Shown here one piece after another: positions 16,896 through 26,058 of a DNA stretch of 64,000 nt (the first letter of the stretch is position 1; each line of letters opens with the position of its first letter). The stretch is from the NCBI GenBank assembly GCA_002483265.1, contig DLHO01000009.1:163128-227127 (forward strand). Reading direction: 5' to 3'. The DNA is from Flavobacteriales bacterium UBA7666. GTDB lineage: Bacteria; Bacteroidota; Bacteroidia; Flavobacteriales_D; Crocinitomicaceae. The notes below the pieces were generated by a model. It did not search any database and was not told the origin of the DNA. It saw nothing but the letters and a program-made list of their open reading frames with translations. The translations under genes and the position numbers were made by a program.

Positions 16896-17897
16896 ATGAA
16901 TAAGCGCATGAAAACCGTTGGTGTCATTGGAGGAGGTAGCTGGGCTACCGCTTTGGTGAAGATATTGTGCAATAATTTTGCGCAGGTAAATTGGTTTGTT
17001 CGCAGGGAAGACCAGGTAGCTCATATCATGAGATACAAACACAACCCCACTTATTTACAGTCAGTTGAGTTTGATCTGAACAAAATTCACGTCTCGAATG
17101 ATCTCGAGGAAATTATCAGTCGTTGTGATGTTTTAATCGTTGCAACTCCGTCTGCTTTTTTGGTAGATCTGTTTAAAGAAACCACTCCTGAGCTTTTCAA
17201 AGGAAAAATCGTTTTTTCAGCTGTAAAAGGAATTGTTCCGGAATACAATGCAATTCCTGCCCGCTTTTTTCATAAAACTTTTGGAACTCCGTATAAGGAT
17301 ATTGGTATTATCTGTGGGCCTTGTCATGCGGAAGAAGTTGCATTGGAGCGTTTGTCTTATTTGACCGTTGCTTGTCAGCATGAAACGATTGCTACAGAAA
17401 TGGCTCAGATGTTGGCATGCCGTTACATTAAAACGACTACTTCAGATGATTTATTCGGAACTGAACTTTCGGCGGTTTTAAAGAATGTTTATGCACTTGC
17501 ATCAGGAATCTGCTCCGGTTTGGGTTATGGAGATAACTTTCAGGCGGTATTGATCGCAAATGCCATTCAGGAGATTGAAAATTTTATTGATGAAGTAAGT
17601 CCGATCCACCGGGATGTGAAATCTTCCGCTTATCTGGGTGATTTATTGGTAACTGCCTACTCTAAGTTTTCTAGAAATAGAACCTTTGGTTATATGATCG
17701 GGAAAGGATACTCTGTAAAAACAGCGCAACTGGAAATGGATATGATTGCTGAAGGATATTACGCAACCAAATGTGTGAAAGAGATCAACAAGAAGTTTCA
17801 GGTTGAAATGCCTATTCTGGAGGCTGTTTTCAATATTTTGTATGAGAAAATCTCTCCGGTGATTGAGATGAAGATTTTGTGTGACAAACTAACTTAG
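16896..17897 (+). CDS. gpsA: NAD(P)-dependent glycerol-3-phosphate dehydrogenase
   Basis: GpsA reduces dihydroxyacetone phosphate to sn-glycerol-3-phosphate for phospholipid synthesis. The 333-residue protein starts with the dinucleotide-binding VGVIGGGSWATAL. It has the catalytic lysine region ELSAVLKNVYALASG and the C-terminal substrate-binding stretch around SRNRTFGYMIGKG. The frame is open 32 codons upstream, but the -7 box at 16880-16887 lies inside that extension. ATG 16896 or 16908 (MKTVGV) is therefore the start; length then matches the family. Confidence 0.94.
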   Translation: MNKRMKTVGVIGGGSWATALVKILCNNFAQVNWFVRREDQVAHIMRYKHNPTYLQSVEFDLNKIHVSNDLEEIISRCDVLIVATPSAFLVDLFKETTPELFKGKIVFSAVKGIVPEYNAIPARFFHKTFGTPYKDIGIICGPCHAEEVALERLSYLTVACQHETIATEMAQMLACRYIKTTTSDDLFGTELSAVLKNVYALASGICSGLGYGDNFQAVLIANAIQEIENFIDEVSPIHRDVKSSAYLGDLLVTAYSKFSRNRTFGYMIGKGYSVKTAQLEMDMIAEGYYATKCVKEINKKFQVEMPILEAVFNILYEKISPVIEMKILCDKLT

Positions 17898-17915
17898 AGA
17901 ATTACGAATTGGGAC

Positions 17916-17993
17916 TTCGATTCCGCTGCGCCTATGCGAAAGCATTCAGTCACCAATTAGCTTAGAGTAAAAAGGTCATTGAGCGGAGTCGAA
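17916..17993. repeat. dispersed inverted repeat, TTCGACTCCGCT family (copy A)
   Basis: Arms TTCGATTCCGCT (17916-17927) and AGCGGAGTCGAA (17982-17993) pair over 11 of 12 positions. The interior contains a GAAAGCATTCAGT segment that is shared, inverted, with copy B at 34957-35038. It lies between the convergent gpsA and AraC genes and could act as a two-way terminator. Confidence 0.8.
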
Positions 17994-18006
17994 ATGCATT
18001 TTTACT

Positions 18007-18879
18007 TTAGGTATTCTTCTCCCTAAACTGTTTCGGTGTTTCTCCCGCATGTTTCTTAAAGAATAAATGAAAATAGGGGTAGTTGTCAAATCCCAGTTCA
18101 TCGGCAATTTCTTGTATACTTTTCGAATCACTGACTAATTTCCGTTTTGTTTCCAATATTAATCGTTCTGCAATTAGCTGCGTAGTACTTTTTCCCGCAC
18201 AGGATAAACAAATGCGGTGTAAATGTTTGGTAGTCATCGCCAATTCGGAAGCATAAAAAGAAGCGTTTTTTTGCTGGATATAATTTTCATCTAACAATTT
18301 CACAAATCGGTGAAAATGATCTTGGTATAGGTTATTCTTTTGAACCAAATCAGTTGTTTCTTCTGCGTAAACCCGTGCAAGATCTGCATAAATGAGCTGA
18401 CTCAAGCTCGCAATTTTAAGGAAGGAATGTTTTGTATTTTCCTTGTATTCCACCATAATTTCCGCAAAACGTTGCTGCAAAGCAGAAGCAGTTTCTTCTG
18501 AAACAGTGAGTTTTGGATTGGAATCACGAGACTGAAAAAAAGGCCATTGATACAGCTCAAAATGAGTCACATATAATTTGTAAAAATCTTCCGAATGGAA
18601 AAAGATCCATCCTTCCGCGTCTTCTTCAAATTCCCAATGATGGATCTGTTCCGGCTGAAGGAAGAATACACTGTTGGGATGAATAGCGTAAGAATTGAAA
18701 TCGATCTCATGCCTGCCTTTTCCTTTTTCAAAAAACACCGTTAAATAGAAATCATGCTTGTGAGGATGGTTAATGTCCGAATGGTATTTTTTTAAATGTT
18801 CCGAAAAGCGATTGACATAAAAAGACTGTAGCAAGCCATTTTCATCAAATTTCTCAATTGGAAGCCGTGGAAGATTCAT
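18007..18879 (-). CDS. AraC family transcriptional regulator
   Basis: The 290-residue protein has an N-terminal cupin-like ligand domain (HKHDFYLTVFFEKGKGRHEI region). Two C-terminal helix-turn-helix units follow, ending with the AraC signature IQEIADELGFDNYPYFHLFF and KHAGETPKQFREK. The ATG at 18877-18879 is chosen because the -7 box (TATCTTTG, 18883-18890) lies only 3 bases upstream, inside the longer open frame. The divergent neighbour is a DUF983 gene. The effector and targets are unknown. Confidence 0.93.
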   Translation of the reverse strand: MNLPRLPIEKFDENGLLQSFYVNRFSEHLKKYHSDINHPHKHDFYLTVFFEKGKGRHEIDFNSYAIHPNSVFFLQPEQIHHWEFEEDAEGWIFFHSEDFYKLYVTHFELYQWPFFQSRDSNPKLTVSEETASALQQRFAEIMVEYKENTKHSFLKIASLSQLIYADLARVYAEETTDLVQKNNLYQDHFHRFVKLLDENYIQQKNASFYASELAMTTKHLHRICLSCAGKSTTQLIAERLILETKRKLVSDSKSIQEIADELGFDNYPYFHLFFKKHAGETPKQFREKNT

Positions 18880-18882
18880 GTT

Positions 18883-18890
18883 CAAAGATA
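18883..18890 (-). promoter_or_regulatory. -7 promoter box of the AraC regulator
   Basis: TATCTTTG on the minus strand ends 3 bases before the ATG; the transcript should be essentially leaderless. Confidence 0.6.
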
Positions 18891-19013
18891 AGAGAAAGCG
18901 ACAGCTTTTGAAAAACAAATTATAACAAACGTCAGAGCGGAAATAACTTGGGTATGTCCGAATAGTATAATTATGTGAGCTAAAGGATTAGTGATAGAAC
19001 ATATTGAACAGGC

Positions 19014-19021
19014 TAACTTTG
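19014..19021 (+). promoter_or_regulatory. -7 promoter box of the DUF983 gene
   Basis: TAACTTTG is a perfect match 14 bases before ATG 19036. It lies inside the longer open frame and so rules out the earlier start at 18991. Confidence 0.6.
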
Positions 19022-19035
19022 TAAAAAATAAAGAG

Positions 19036-19377
19036 ATGTCAAATTTTAGACCGATACTCAGTGGATCTTGTCCGATATGCGGAAAAGGTAAAATATTTGA
19101 AACAAAAGGATCATTGCTTCAGTTGAAAGCTCCGAAAATGAACGAACGCTGTTCCGAATGTAATTACAAATTTGATAAGGAGCCCGGATATTTCTTTGGA
19201 GCCATGTACATCAGTTATGGTTTGGCGATTGCCGAGCTGTTGCCGGTGTTCTTGATCTTTTCTTGGTTTCTTCCTCTTGGATGGATCTTCGGATTGATGC
19301 TGGTAGTTCTTATTTTGGCTATGTTTTTCAATTTTAGAGCTTCCCGCATACTTTGGATTCATATTTTTCATGAATAA
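19036..19377 (+). CDS. DUF983 membrane protein with zinc-ribbon head
   Basis: The 113-residue protein has two CxxC pairs near the N-terminus (CPICGKG and CSECNYKF), as expected for a small zinc ribbon. Two membrane helices and a basic loop follow. DUF983 proteins are widespread small membrane proteins of unknown role. It starts at MSNFRP, 14 bases after a perfect -7 box, and is transcribed divergently from the AraC regulator. It may be a single-gene unit, since the next gene has its own promoter. Confidence 0.85.
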   Translation: MSNFRPILSGSCPICGKGKIFETKGSLLQLKAPKMNERCSECNYKFDKEPGYFFGAMYISYGLAIAELLPVFLIFSWFLPLGWIFGLMLVVLILAMFFNFRASRILWIHIFHE

Positions 19378-19393
19378 AAAGTGACTGGTTTGT

Positions 19394-19401
19394 TAAATTT
19401 G
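19394..19401 (+). promoter_or_regulatory. -7 promoter box of the secreted amidase
   Basis: TAAATTTG is a perfect match. It lies 87 bases before the ATG, so unlike most genes here this one would have a real 5' leader. Confidence 0.5.
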
Positions 19402-19488
19402 AGATACTAAATCCATTTTCCTTTCAGTTGATTTTCAGATGCGTAAAGAATTAAATATATTAGTTCTTTACTACTAATTGAAATCGCT

Positions 19489-22400
19489 ATGAAAAGACTG
19501 CTACTAATTACAAGTTGTTTGTTTGGTTTCCAATCATTTTCTCAAACAAGTGCAGAATTTGAGGCATACTGCCAACAAGCTTATACTACTTATCCAACTA
19601 TTCCGAGAGGAATTATTGAAGCCGTTTCTTTTACCCAAACCAGAATGTCTTATTTGACTTCTTCGGAGTTGGAATCTTGTTCAGGACTTCCAAAGTCATC
19701 CGGTTTTTTAGGAATGGTTGCTAAGGGAAAAGCGTATTTCAAAGAGAATATGAAGTTGGTGTCTCAGCTTTCCGGAATTCCTGTTTCTCAAATCAAGCAT
19801 AATCCTGCTGCTGAAATCAATGCCTTTGCGAAGGTCGTAGACGGATACATGACAGAACTTAAAGGAACTTCACTTCCGAATTCATTGAAGGAGATTTTTG
19901 GGAGATTGTCTTATTTGTCGGATTCCGGGCGTGTGAATGCCTATGCAAGAGATGCCGAATTGTATGAATTATTCCGTTTTTTGAATAAGGATGAAAATTC
20001 GGTGTTGTATCATTTCCCGAATTACAATTTTGATTTGACGGCTCTTTTCGGAGCAGAAAATCTGGCGGTGTTGAGTGCTCAAAAAGTCATTTTTTCTGAA
20101 ACTGGAATTCAATCGAACTCGGGTCAAAAATACGTTCCGCTGCAAACTCAAAGTTCTCAGAAATCAATAGAATATACCCCGGCTGTTTGGAACCCCGCAC
20201 CAACATGTAACTTCAGTTCCAGAAGCGGAACAGCCATTTCTGCTATTACGATTCATACCATTCAAGGAACATATGCCGGGGCAATCTCCTGGTCACAGAA
20301 TTGTTCTTCCAGTGTTTCGTATCATTATGTCGTTCGTTCATCAGATGGACAAGTGACACAAATGGTTTTGGAAGCAAACAAAGCGTGGCACGTTGGATCT
20401 GAAAATCCGTATACCATCGGATACGAGCATGAAGGTTATGTGAGTCAGGCTCAGTGGTACACGTCCGCTTTGTACAATGCATCTGCCGGAATCACCCGCG
20501 ATATCTGCCAAAGTGGGTATGGAATTAATCCGTTAAGAACCTTTTCCGGAGCGGCAACCACCGGTGCAAATGTGTTGGGAGGATGCATCAAGATCAAAGG
20601 ACATCAGCACTTTCCGAATCAAACACATACTGATCCCGGAATTTACTGGGATTGGGCGCGTTATTACAAGTTGGTAAATAATAATCCGACTCAGAGTACC
20701 CTGAATGCGGCAAGTGGCACTTTTACTGATACAGGTGGGAGTGGGGCTAATTACAGCAATGATCAACGTTATTTCACATTAATCCAACCGGCGAATGCAA
20801 GTTCCGTAACCCTAAACTTTTCCAGTTTTTCTATCGAAGCAAATTGGGATTACCTGTATATCTACGACGGAGCTACAAATAGTGCACCTCTTATTGGAAC
20901 TTATACCGGAACCAGTTCTCCCGGAACAATTACTTCATCAAGTGGCGCTTTACTGATCGAATTCCGGAGTGATTGCGCAACAACTGCTGCTGGGTGGATT
21001 GCTAACTGGACAAGTGTTATCACGAATCCTGCTTTGGGAGACGCGATTGCTCCAATGACCACAGTCAGTGTTCCGGGAAGCTGGATAACACAAAATTTCA
21101 CGGCTACTTACACCGATACAGATAATTCGGGAGGCAGTGGAATAGAAAAATCGTATTATCAGGTTACGGATTATAACACGAGCGATTGGCGGTCGAACTC
21201 GGCTAAGGGATTTTTTAACGACAATTTCGATCAATCCGCGATTCATTCGAGCTGGACTTCTCAGTCAGGTACATGGGCATTGAGTTCCGGTAGCTTGATG
21301 CAAAGTGATGAAGCCAATGGGAATTCGAATATTTGGGCAGGAGTAACGAGTAATTTAAGTGACCGCTACCTCTATCATTGGTCCGGGGCAATGTCCGGAA
21401 CCGGGACAAATCGCAGGGCGGGGTTACATTATTTCTGCAGTGATCCGACATTGACAAACCGTGGAAATTCTTACTTCGTGTTTTTCCGCCTTGATAGTGA
21501 TAAAATCCAGATTTATGAAGTGACAAATGATACTTACAGTTTGGTCGATGAATCTTCCTATGATTTTAACGTGGATCAATGGTATGATTACAAAGTTGCT
21601 TACGACCGGATTACTGGGAAACATCAGGTATACATAAATAATGTGTTGATGCGAACCTGGACGGATGCAACTCCTCTGACAACCGGGAATTACATTTCTT
21701 TCCGAAGCGGGAATTGTGTTTACAAAGTAAATGATTTGAGAGTTTATCGTTCCAGAAGTTCCAGTACATCAATTGCTGTTGGAACAAGTGGTGATATGCG
21801 GTATGAAAGTCCCAATTCTTCTACTGCAGCTGGTCGCATCAAATCAATTGTTCAGGATGTAGCCGGAAATTTATCTGCTATCTCGTCTCAGGATGTGAAA
21901 ATTGACTGGACTACTCCGTCGGCTATTCAAACGGTAAATGATGGTGGAGCCGCTGACGTTTCATTTACGACCAATAATTCCATGCTGGAAGCCAATTGGA
22001 CAACTTCTTCAGATACGAATTCTGATGTGGCGAATTATTGGGTTGCAGTGGGAACTGCTGCAGGAACCGCTGCAGGAACCGCTGATGTGGTTCCGTGGAC
22101 GAATAACTACTGGAATACCAATATAAGTATCGGTGGTTTGATTTTGAATACAGGGACTACTTATTACGTTTCGGTAAAGGCAGAAAATGGAGCTGGTGCT
22201 TTTTCCGGTATAGTGTCTTCTAACGGACAAACCGTTTCTTTACCGACCAATCCACCCAATGCCTCATTCATACTTCAGAATACTTATGTTTGTTCAAGTG
22301 ATTCACTTCTCTTCCAAAACACTTCCGTTGACGGAACTACTTATTCGTGGACTTTTCTGGGAGGATCTCCGGGGACGAGTAATCAGGTCAATCCGAAAGT

Positions 22401-22998
22401 ACAATTTCCTGCCTCCGGTTCATATCAGGTTCAGTTGATTGCATACGGCCCAAACACTTCCGATACGGTGCAGCAGCTTGTTGATGTATTGGTGAGTTTA
22501 CCGCTAACAGCACAGTTTGGGATCAATAGTGACACACTCTATTTACCCAATGCAGTCTTAAACTGTACGAATGCGTCATCGAATGCGAATGGATACAATT
22601 GGAATTTTGGTGACGGAATTCAAAGTCAGGATGAACATCCTTGGCATACTTATTCAGCAGATGGAATCTATGAATTGACTTTAATTGCGGTGAATGATGC
22701 TTGTCCGGATGATACCATGAGTCAATTGATTCATGTGATAGATCTTGCAGGAGTTACTGATTTAAATGAGCTTCAATTCAAAGTCTACCCGAATCCGGCC
22801 ACCGATCTTTTGGTCATTGAATCAGATAAAGTTGGAGGAATGCTGATTTTGACTGATTACTTAGGAAGAGTTGTACTGGAAAAAAGGCTCCTTACTCCGA
22901 CGATTGATTTGAAAATAGCCGATTTATCAAATGGAATGTATCATTTGGTTTATATAATTGATGGGCAGAGCAGCCTGAAATCGATTGTAAAACATTAA
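19489..22998 (+). CDS. giant secreted N-acetylmuramoyl-L-alanine amidase, T9SS substrate
   Basis: The 1169-residue protein has a signal peptide (cut after about residue 19, FSQ) and an N-terminal helical region. The Amidase_2 domain has zinc ligands H256 (ITIHT), H372 (GHQHF) and D382 (DPG); the 10-residue spacing of the last two matches AmiD. Next come a CUB-like beta domain (about 410-510), a laminin-G/concanavalin-like region (about 575-760), an Fn3-like domain, two PKD domains and a C-terminal T9SS sorting domain starting at KVYPNPATD. It should cleave the stem-peptide amide of peptidoglycan, probably of other cells since it is exported to the surface or medium. A GTAAGTAAGTA tandem lies in the Fn3 region. 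Confidence 0.88.
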   Translation: MKRLLLITSCLFGFQSFSQTSAEFEAYCQQAYTTYPTIPRGIIEAVSFTQTRMSYLTSSELESCSGLPKSSGFLGMVAKGKAYFKENMKLVSQLSGIPVSQIKHNPAAEINAFAKVVDGYMTELKGTSLPNSLKEIFGRLSYLSDSGRVNAYARDAELYELFRFLNKDENSVLYHFPNYNFDLTALFGAENLAVLSAQKVIFSETGIQSNSGQKYVPLQTQSSQKSIEYTPAVWNPAPTCNFSSRSGTAISAITIHTIQGTYAGAISWSQNCSSSVSYHYVVRSSDGQVTQMVLEANKAWHVGSENPYTIGYEHEGYVSQAQWYTSALYNASAGITRDICQSGYGINPLRTFSGAATTGANVLGGCIKIKGHQHFPNQTHTDPGIYWDWARYYKLVNNNPTQSTLNAASGTFTDTGGSGANYSNDQRYFTLIQPANASSVTLNFSSFSIEANWDYLYIYDGATNSAPLIGTYTGTSSPGTITSSSGALLIEFRSDCATTAAGWIANWTSVITNPALGDAIAPMTTVSVPGSWITQNFTATYTDTDNSGGSGIEKSYYQVTDYNTSDWRSNSAKGFFNDNFDQSAIHSSWTSQSGTWALSSGSLMQSDEANGNSNIWAGVTSNLSDRYLYHWSGAMSGTGTNRRAGLHYFCSDPTLTNRGNSYFVFFRLDSDKIQIYEVTNDTYSLVDESSYDFNVDQWYDYKVAYDRITGKHQVYINNVLMRTWTDATPLTTGNYISFRSGNCVYKVNDLRVYRSRSSSTSIAVGTSGDMRYESPNSSTAAGRIKSIVQDVAGNLSAISSQDVKIDWTTPSAIQTVNDGGAADVSFTTNNSMLEANWTTSSDTNSDVANYWVAVGTAAGTAAGTADVVPWTNNYWNTNISIGGLILNTGTTYYVSVKAENGAGAFSGIVSSNGQTVSLPTNPPNASFILQNTYVCSSDSLLFQNTSVDGTTYSWTFLGGSPGTSNQVNPKVQFPASGSYQVQLIAYGPNTSDTVQQLVDVLVSLPLTAQFGINSDTLYLPNAVLNCTNASSNANGYNWNFGDGIQSQDEHPWHTYSADGIYELTLIAVNDACPDDTMSQLIHVIDLAGVTDLNELQFKVYPNPATDLLVIESDKVGGMLILTDYLGRVVLEKRLLTPTIDLKIADLSNGMYHLVYIIDGQSSLKSIVKH

Positions 22999-23098
22999 AT
23001 CCGGCAAATTAGAAAATCGATTTTGTTTAAAATTGACGGTTAAAAAACTGAAAACGGCTTTAGAGAAAGAAGGCAGATCGAAAACGAAAGTTGCACAG

Positions 23099-23198
23099 TA
23101 AATTTGACCTAGCCTAAGTAGGTAAAGAAATTAGAACCTACTCCTAAATCTAATAGTTAGTTATGCCATCTTCGCGTTAAAGTAAAGATGGCTTTTTT
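23099..23198 (+). ncRNA. candidate small RNA with own promoter and terminator
   Basis: A perfect -7 box TAAATTTG (23099-23106) is followed by a hairpin AGTAGGT (23117-23123) / ACCTACT (23136-23142) with a 12-base loop. An unpaired A/T-rich stretch follows, then a terminator hairpin ending in six T (23165-23198). No open frame of useful length lies between. The predicted transcript is about 88 bases. It could instead be only the 3' end of the amidase mRNA; no known RNA family is recognised. Confidence 0.45.
23165..23198 (+). terminator. rho-independent terminator
   Basis: GCCATCTT pairs with AAGATGGC (8 bp) around a 12-base loop and is followed by six T. It ends the candidate small RNA or the amidase transcript. 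Confidence 0.85.
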
Positions 23199-23222
23199 AT
23201 AGCGTAAAATTAATGAGCATAA

Positions 23223-23257
23223 AAAACCCCGACGATTCGTTCGAATGTCGGGGTTTT
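23223..23257. terminator. bidirectional terminator between amidase region and rplY
   Basis: AAAACCCCGAC (23223-23233) pairs with GTCGGGGTTTT (23247-23257). The interior ATTCG/CGAAT extends the stem across a single-G bulge. The A- and T-runs on either side suit termination in both directions; it serves the minus-strand prs-rplY operon. Confidence 0.88.
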
Positions 23258-23278
23258 ATTTAGAGTTCAAAAAGAATC

Positions 23279-23863
23279 TTAATCCTCATCCTCGTCATCA
23301 GCTTCTGCAGCTTTAGAAGCTCCACGAGCCATCTTAACAGAAACTACAACTGCATTTTTCGCTTCAGAGATAGTTAAACCATCGTTTTCTAAATCTTTCA
23401 CACGAACAGATTGTCCGATACGCAATTTTGTAATATCGATTACGATAGCCTCAGGCAAATCTGCCGGAAGACCAACTACACGTAAACGACGGAAAACTTG
23501 CATCAAACGACCTCCCGCTAATACACCACGAGAAGCTCCTGTTAAACGAACCGGCAATGCTACTTTAACTGGTTTCTTAGCATCTAATTCTAAGAAGTCA
23601 ATGTGCACTACTTTATCCGTGATAGGATTTTGTTGGATCTCCTGGATAATCGCATTTGATTTTTTACCATCGATATCTAATTCGATTTTAAATACATCCG
23701 GATTGAAAATTAATTTTTCAACTTTAATGTCCGGAAGAGAGAAATGTGTCTGTGTTCCTTGTCCGTAAAGAACGCATGGAACCAAGCCTGAGTCTCTCAA
23801 AGCTTTAGCATCCTTCTTCCCTACGTTCGCGCGTGGCGAACCGCTCAATTGTGCTACTTTCAT
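23279..23863 (-). CDS. rplY: 50S ribosomal protein L25 (general stress protein Ctc form)
   Basis: L25 binds 5S rRNA in the large subunit. The 194-residue protein is the long, two-domain Ctc type. The N-terminal RNA-binding domain (SPRANVGKKDAKALRDSGLV) is followed by a beta-rich C-terminal domain and a very acidic tail (EADDEDED). It is encoded 11 bases after prs on the same strand, a common arrangement, and ends at a strong terminator. Confidence 0.95.
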   Translation of the reverse strand: MKVAQLSGSPRANVGKKDAKALRDSGLVPCVLYGQGTQTHFSLPDIKVEKLIFNPDVFKIELDIDGKKSNAIIQEIQQNPITDKVVHIDFLELDAKKPVKVALPVRLTGASRGVLAGGRLMQVFRRLRVVGLPADLPEAIVIDITKLRIGQSVRVKDLENDGLTISEAKNAVVVSVKMARGASKAAEADDEDED

Positions 23864-23874
23864 TTTTATTTATT

Positions 23875-24810
23875 TTATGAGATTATAAAATGCGTACTAA
23901 TGGATTCGTTTTTAACCAGGCGATCAATTACATCTGCAAATAGATCAGCTACGGTAATGACACGAATCTTGTCACTTTTTTCTTTTAACGGAATAGTATC
24001 TGTAACAATCAACTCCGTTAATTTTGAATTATTAATGCGTTCTAACGCTGGCCCGGACAATACTGCATGTGTACAGAATGCACGAACACTTTTTGCTCCT
24101 TTTTCAATGAATAACTCAGCTGCTTTTGTTAAAGTTCCTGCTGTATCACACATATCGTCTATCAAAATCACGTCTTTTCCTGCAACGTCTCCGATTACAG
24201 TCATTTCCGCAACCTCGTTTGCTTTCTTACGGTGTTTGTGGCAAATTGCTAATCCGGTGTCTAATTTCTTAGCATAAGCATTAGCACGTTTTGCACCACC
24301 AGCATCCGGAGCAGCCATAATCAGATTTCCGTTATCCAAAGCTTTCATCTCGTTGAAGAACAAAGTCGATGCAAATAAATGATCAACCGGAACTTCAAAG
24401 AAACCTTGAATTTGATCCGCATGCAAGTCCATCGTCATCACGCGGTCAACACCAGCTGCCATTAACATGTTGGCAACTAATTTTGCTCCGATAGCAACTC
24501 TTGGCTTATCCTTACGATCCTGACGTGCAAATCCGAAATAAGGAATCACAGCAATGATTTTACGAGCCGAAGCACGTTTTGCCGCGTCAACCATCAACAA
24601 CATTTCGAATAAATTCTCTGTTGGAGGCATGGTAGATTGAACGATAAATACGTCTTGACCACGCACCGTTTCTTCAAATGACGGTTGAAATTCACCATCA
24701 CTGAATTCAGTAACTTTTACATCACCCAAAGTAGCACCAAACTTGGTAGCTATTTGTTCTGCAAGCGTTTTGGACGCTCTTCCTGCAAAAATTTTGACGC
24801 CGTAAGACAT
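23875..24810 (-). CDS. prs: ribose-phosphate pyrophosphokinase
   Basis: Prs makes PRPP from ribose-5-phosphate and ATP for nucleotide, histidine and NAD synthesis. The 311-residue protein has the family segments SDGEFQPSFEETVRG, the ATP-binding FARQDRKDKPR, the metal-binding DLHADQIQGFF and the PRPP loop VILIDDMCDTAGTL. Length is typical. A perfect -7 box (TATCTTTG, 24833-24840) and a TTTG at 24859-24862, 18 bases further up, form a complete Bacteroidetes promoter. Co-transcribed with rplY. Confidence 0.97.
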   Translation of the reverse strand: MSYGVKIFAGRASKTLAEQIATKFGATLGDVKVTEFSDGEFQPSFEETVRGQDVFIVQSTMPPTENLFEMLLMVDAAKRASARKIIAVIPYFGFARQDRKDKPRVAIGAKLVANMLMAAGVDRVMTMDLHADQIQGFFEVPVDHLFASTLFFNEMKALDNGNLIMAAPDAGGAKRANAYAKKLDTGLAICHKHRKKANEVAEMTVIGDVAGKDVILIDDMCDTAGTLTKAAELFIEKGAKSVRAFCTHAVLSGPALERINNSKLTELIVTDTIPLKEKSDKIRVITVADLFADVIDRLVKNESISTHFIIS

Positions 24811-24832
24811 GATATTGACCGTTTTAAGAGCG

Positions 24833-24862
24833 CAAAGATAACGATATTATCCGAAAAACAAA
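24833..24862 (-). promoter_or_regulatory. promoter of prs-rplY
   Basis: On the minus strand, TTTG (24859-24862) and TATCTTTG (24833-24840) are 18 bases apart. This is the most complete -33/-7 pair seen in the window. Confidence 0.7.
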
Positions 24863-24888
24863 GGCTTTTGTAGACTCTCTTAAACGAT

Positions 24889-26058
24889 TTAGTCTTTGGT
24901 TTTTTGTTTTTTCGCTAACCAACGTGGAAGAATGATCGATCCGATGATCAAATACGGGAAATAGGAGATCAAACGCCACAATACGGCCATCGTTCCCAAG
25001 AGAATAACACTTGCGCTGAATTCAGACAATAATTCACCGAATGCCCATTCTGCAACACCACTTCCGCCGGGTGTTGGAGAAATCCGCAGGAACATCCACA
25101 AAACGAATTGTTTGGAGAAGATTTGTGCTTGCTGCAGGAATCCAAGACTTAAAAAAGCCTGCATAATACAATTGATCACCAAAAAACGGGATGACCAGGA
25201 AAAAATCGTTGCACCGAATGCTTTTAACCAGAATGAAAAGGGCTCTTTCTTCATTTCAGTTGCTGTGGCACTTACATCATTCCCGGTTTTTTCTGCACTT
25301 GGTTGAAAACGTTTTAAGAAAGGAATGCGCGTAATGAATGTGAGTAGATGAAAAACGAGTTTCGGATAAAGGACGATACTTGAAAACAGAACCACACAAA
25401 GCAATGCAAAGACAGAAAATCCGGTCCAAAAAACAACCATCATGGATTCATTTCCGGTACTTGGAAATAATTTCCCGGCAGGAATAAAAAGGAATAAGAG
25501 TGGGATGATGACTACGTAAAATAAATTGTCTAAGAATGCGGTTATGATTACAATAGCTGTTGCTCTTCCCAAAGCTATTTTTTCCCGATTTAAAATGAAC
25601 ATGGCAACCGTTGCTCCACTCATTACACCAGGAGCGAGGGCAGAGGCAAATTCCCATAACATGATCACATGAAAAGATTGCCTCCATGTTAAGTGATTCT
25701 TAGTCAAAATCCGAATTCGGAGCATGTATCCTAAGTCCCGACCTACCATTGCGAGAAGTGCCAGAAAAAGCCAAAACAGTGTGGTACTATTCCATGAAAC
25801 ATCCGAAAGTACCTGATAAGCTGATTTTTTCTCGAAATCTCCTTTGGGTACCAAAACAAAATCTCCCGGGTCAGAATAATCTATCCTCTTATTATTGTTA
25901 AAGTCAACCCAGGAATAACTGCCGGTTCCTTTTTCTACTTCGTGAAATTCAGATCGTGTAAAACTGTAAATGAGTATTCCACCCGAAATTGAAACACCAA
26001 TCAGCAAAGCGAGATAGATTCTCCATTTACTAAAGGTTTTTTCAATGGAATCACTCAT
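24889..26058 (-). CDS. UPF0104 / LPG-synthase-TM family membrane protein
   Basis: The 389-residue polytopic membrane protein has about eight to nine helices. It has the family-typical C-terminal motif SPTPGGSGVAEW, and an earlier helix carries FASALAPGVMSGATVA. This is the flippase-like domain of MprF; stand-alone members are found widely and their substrate is usually unknown. An insertion of about 60 polar residues follows the first helix. The start (MSDSIEKTF) overlaps the stop of the upstream Ig-lipoprotein gene by 8 bases. An earlier in-frame start at 26121 would need a deep overlap. Confidence 0.85.
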   Translation of the reverse strand: MSDSIEKTFSKWRIYLALLIGVSISGGILIYSFTRSEFHEVEKGTGSYSWVDFNNNKRIDYSDPGDFVLVPKGDFEKKSAYQVLSDVSWNSTTLFWLFLALLAMVGRDLGYMLRIRILTKNHLTWRQSFHVIMLWEFASALAPGVMSGATVAMFILNREKIALGRATAIVIITAFLDNLFYVVIIPLLFLFIPAGKLFPSTGNESMMVVFWTGFSVFALLCVVLFSSIVLYPKLVFHLLTFITRIPFLKRFQPSAEKTGNDVSATATEMKKEPFSFWLKAFGATIFSWSSRFLVINCIMQAFLSLGFLQQAQIFSKQFVLWMFLRISPTPGGSGVAEWAFGELLSEFSASVILLGTMAVLWRLISYFPYLIIGSIILPRWLAKKQKTKD

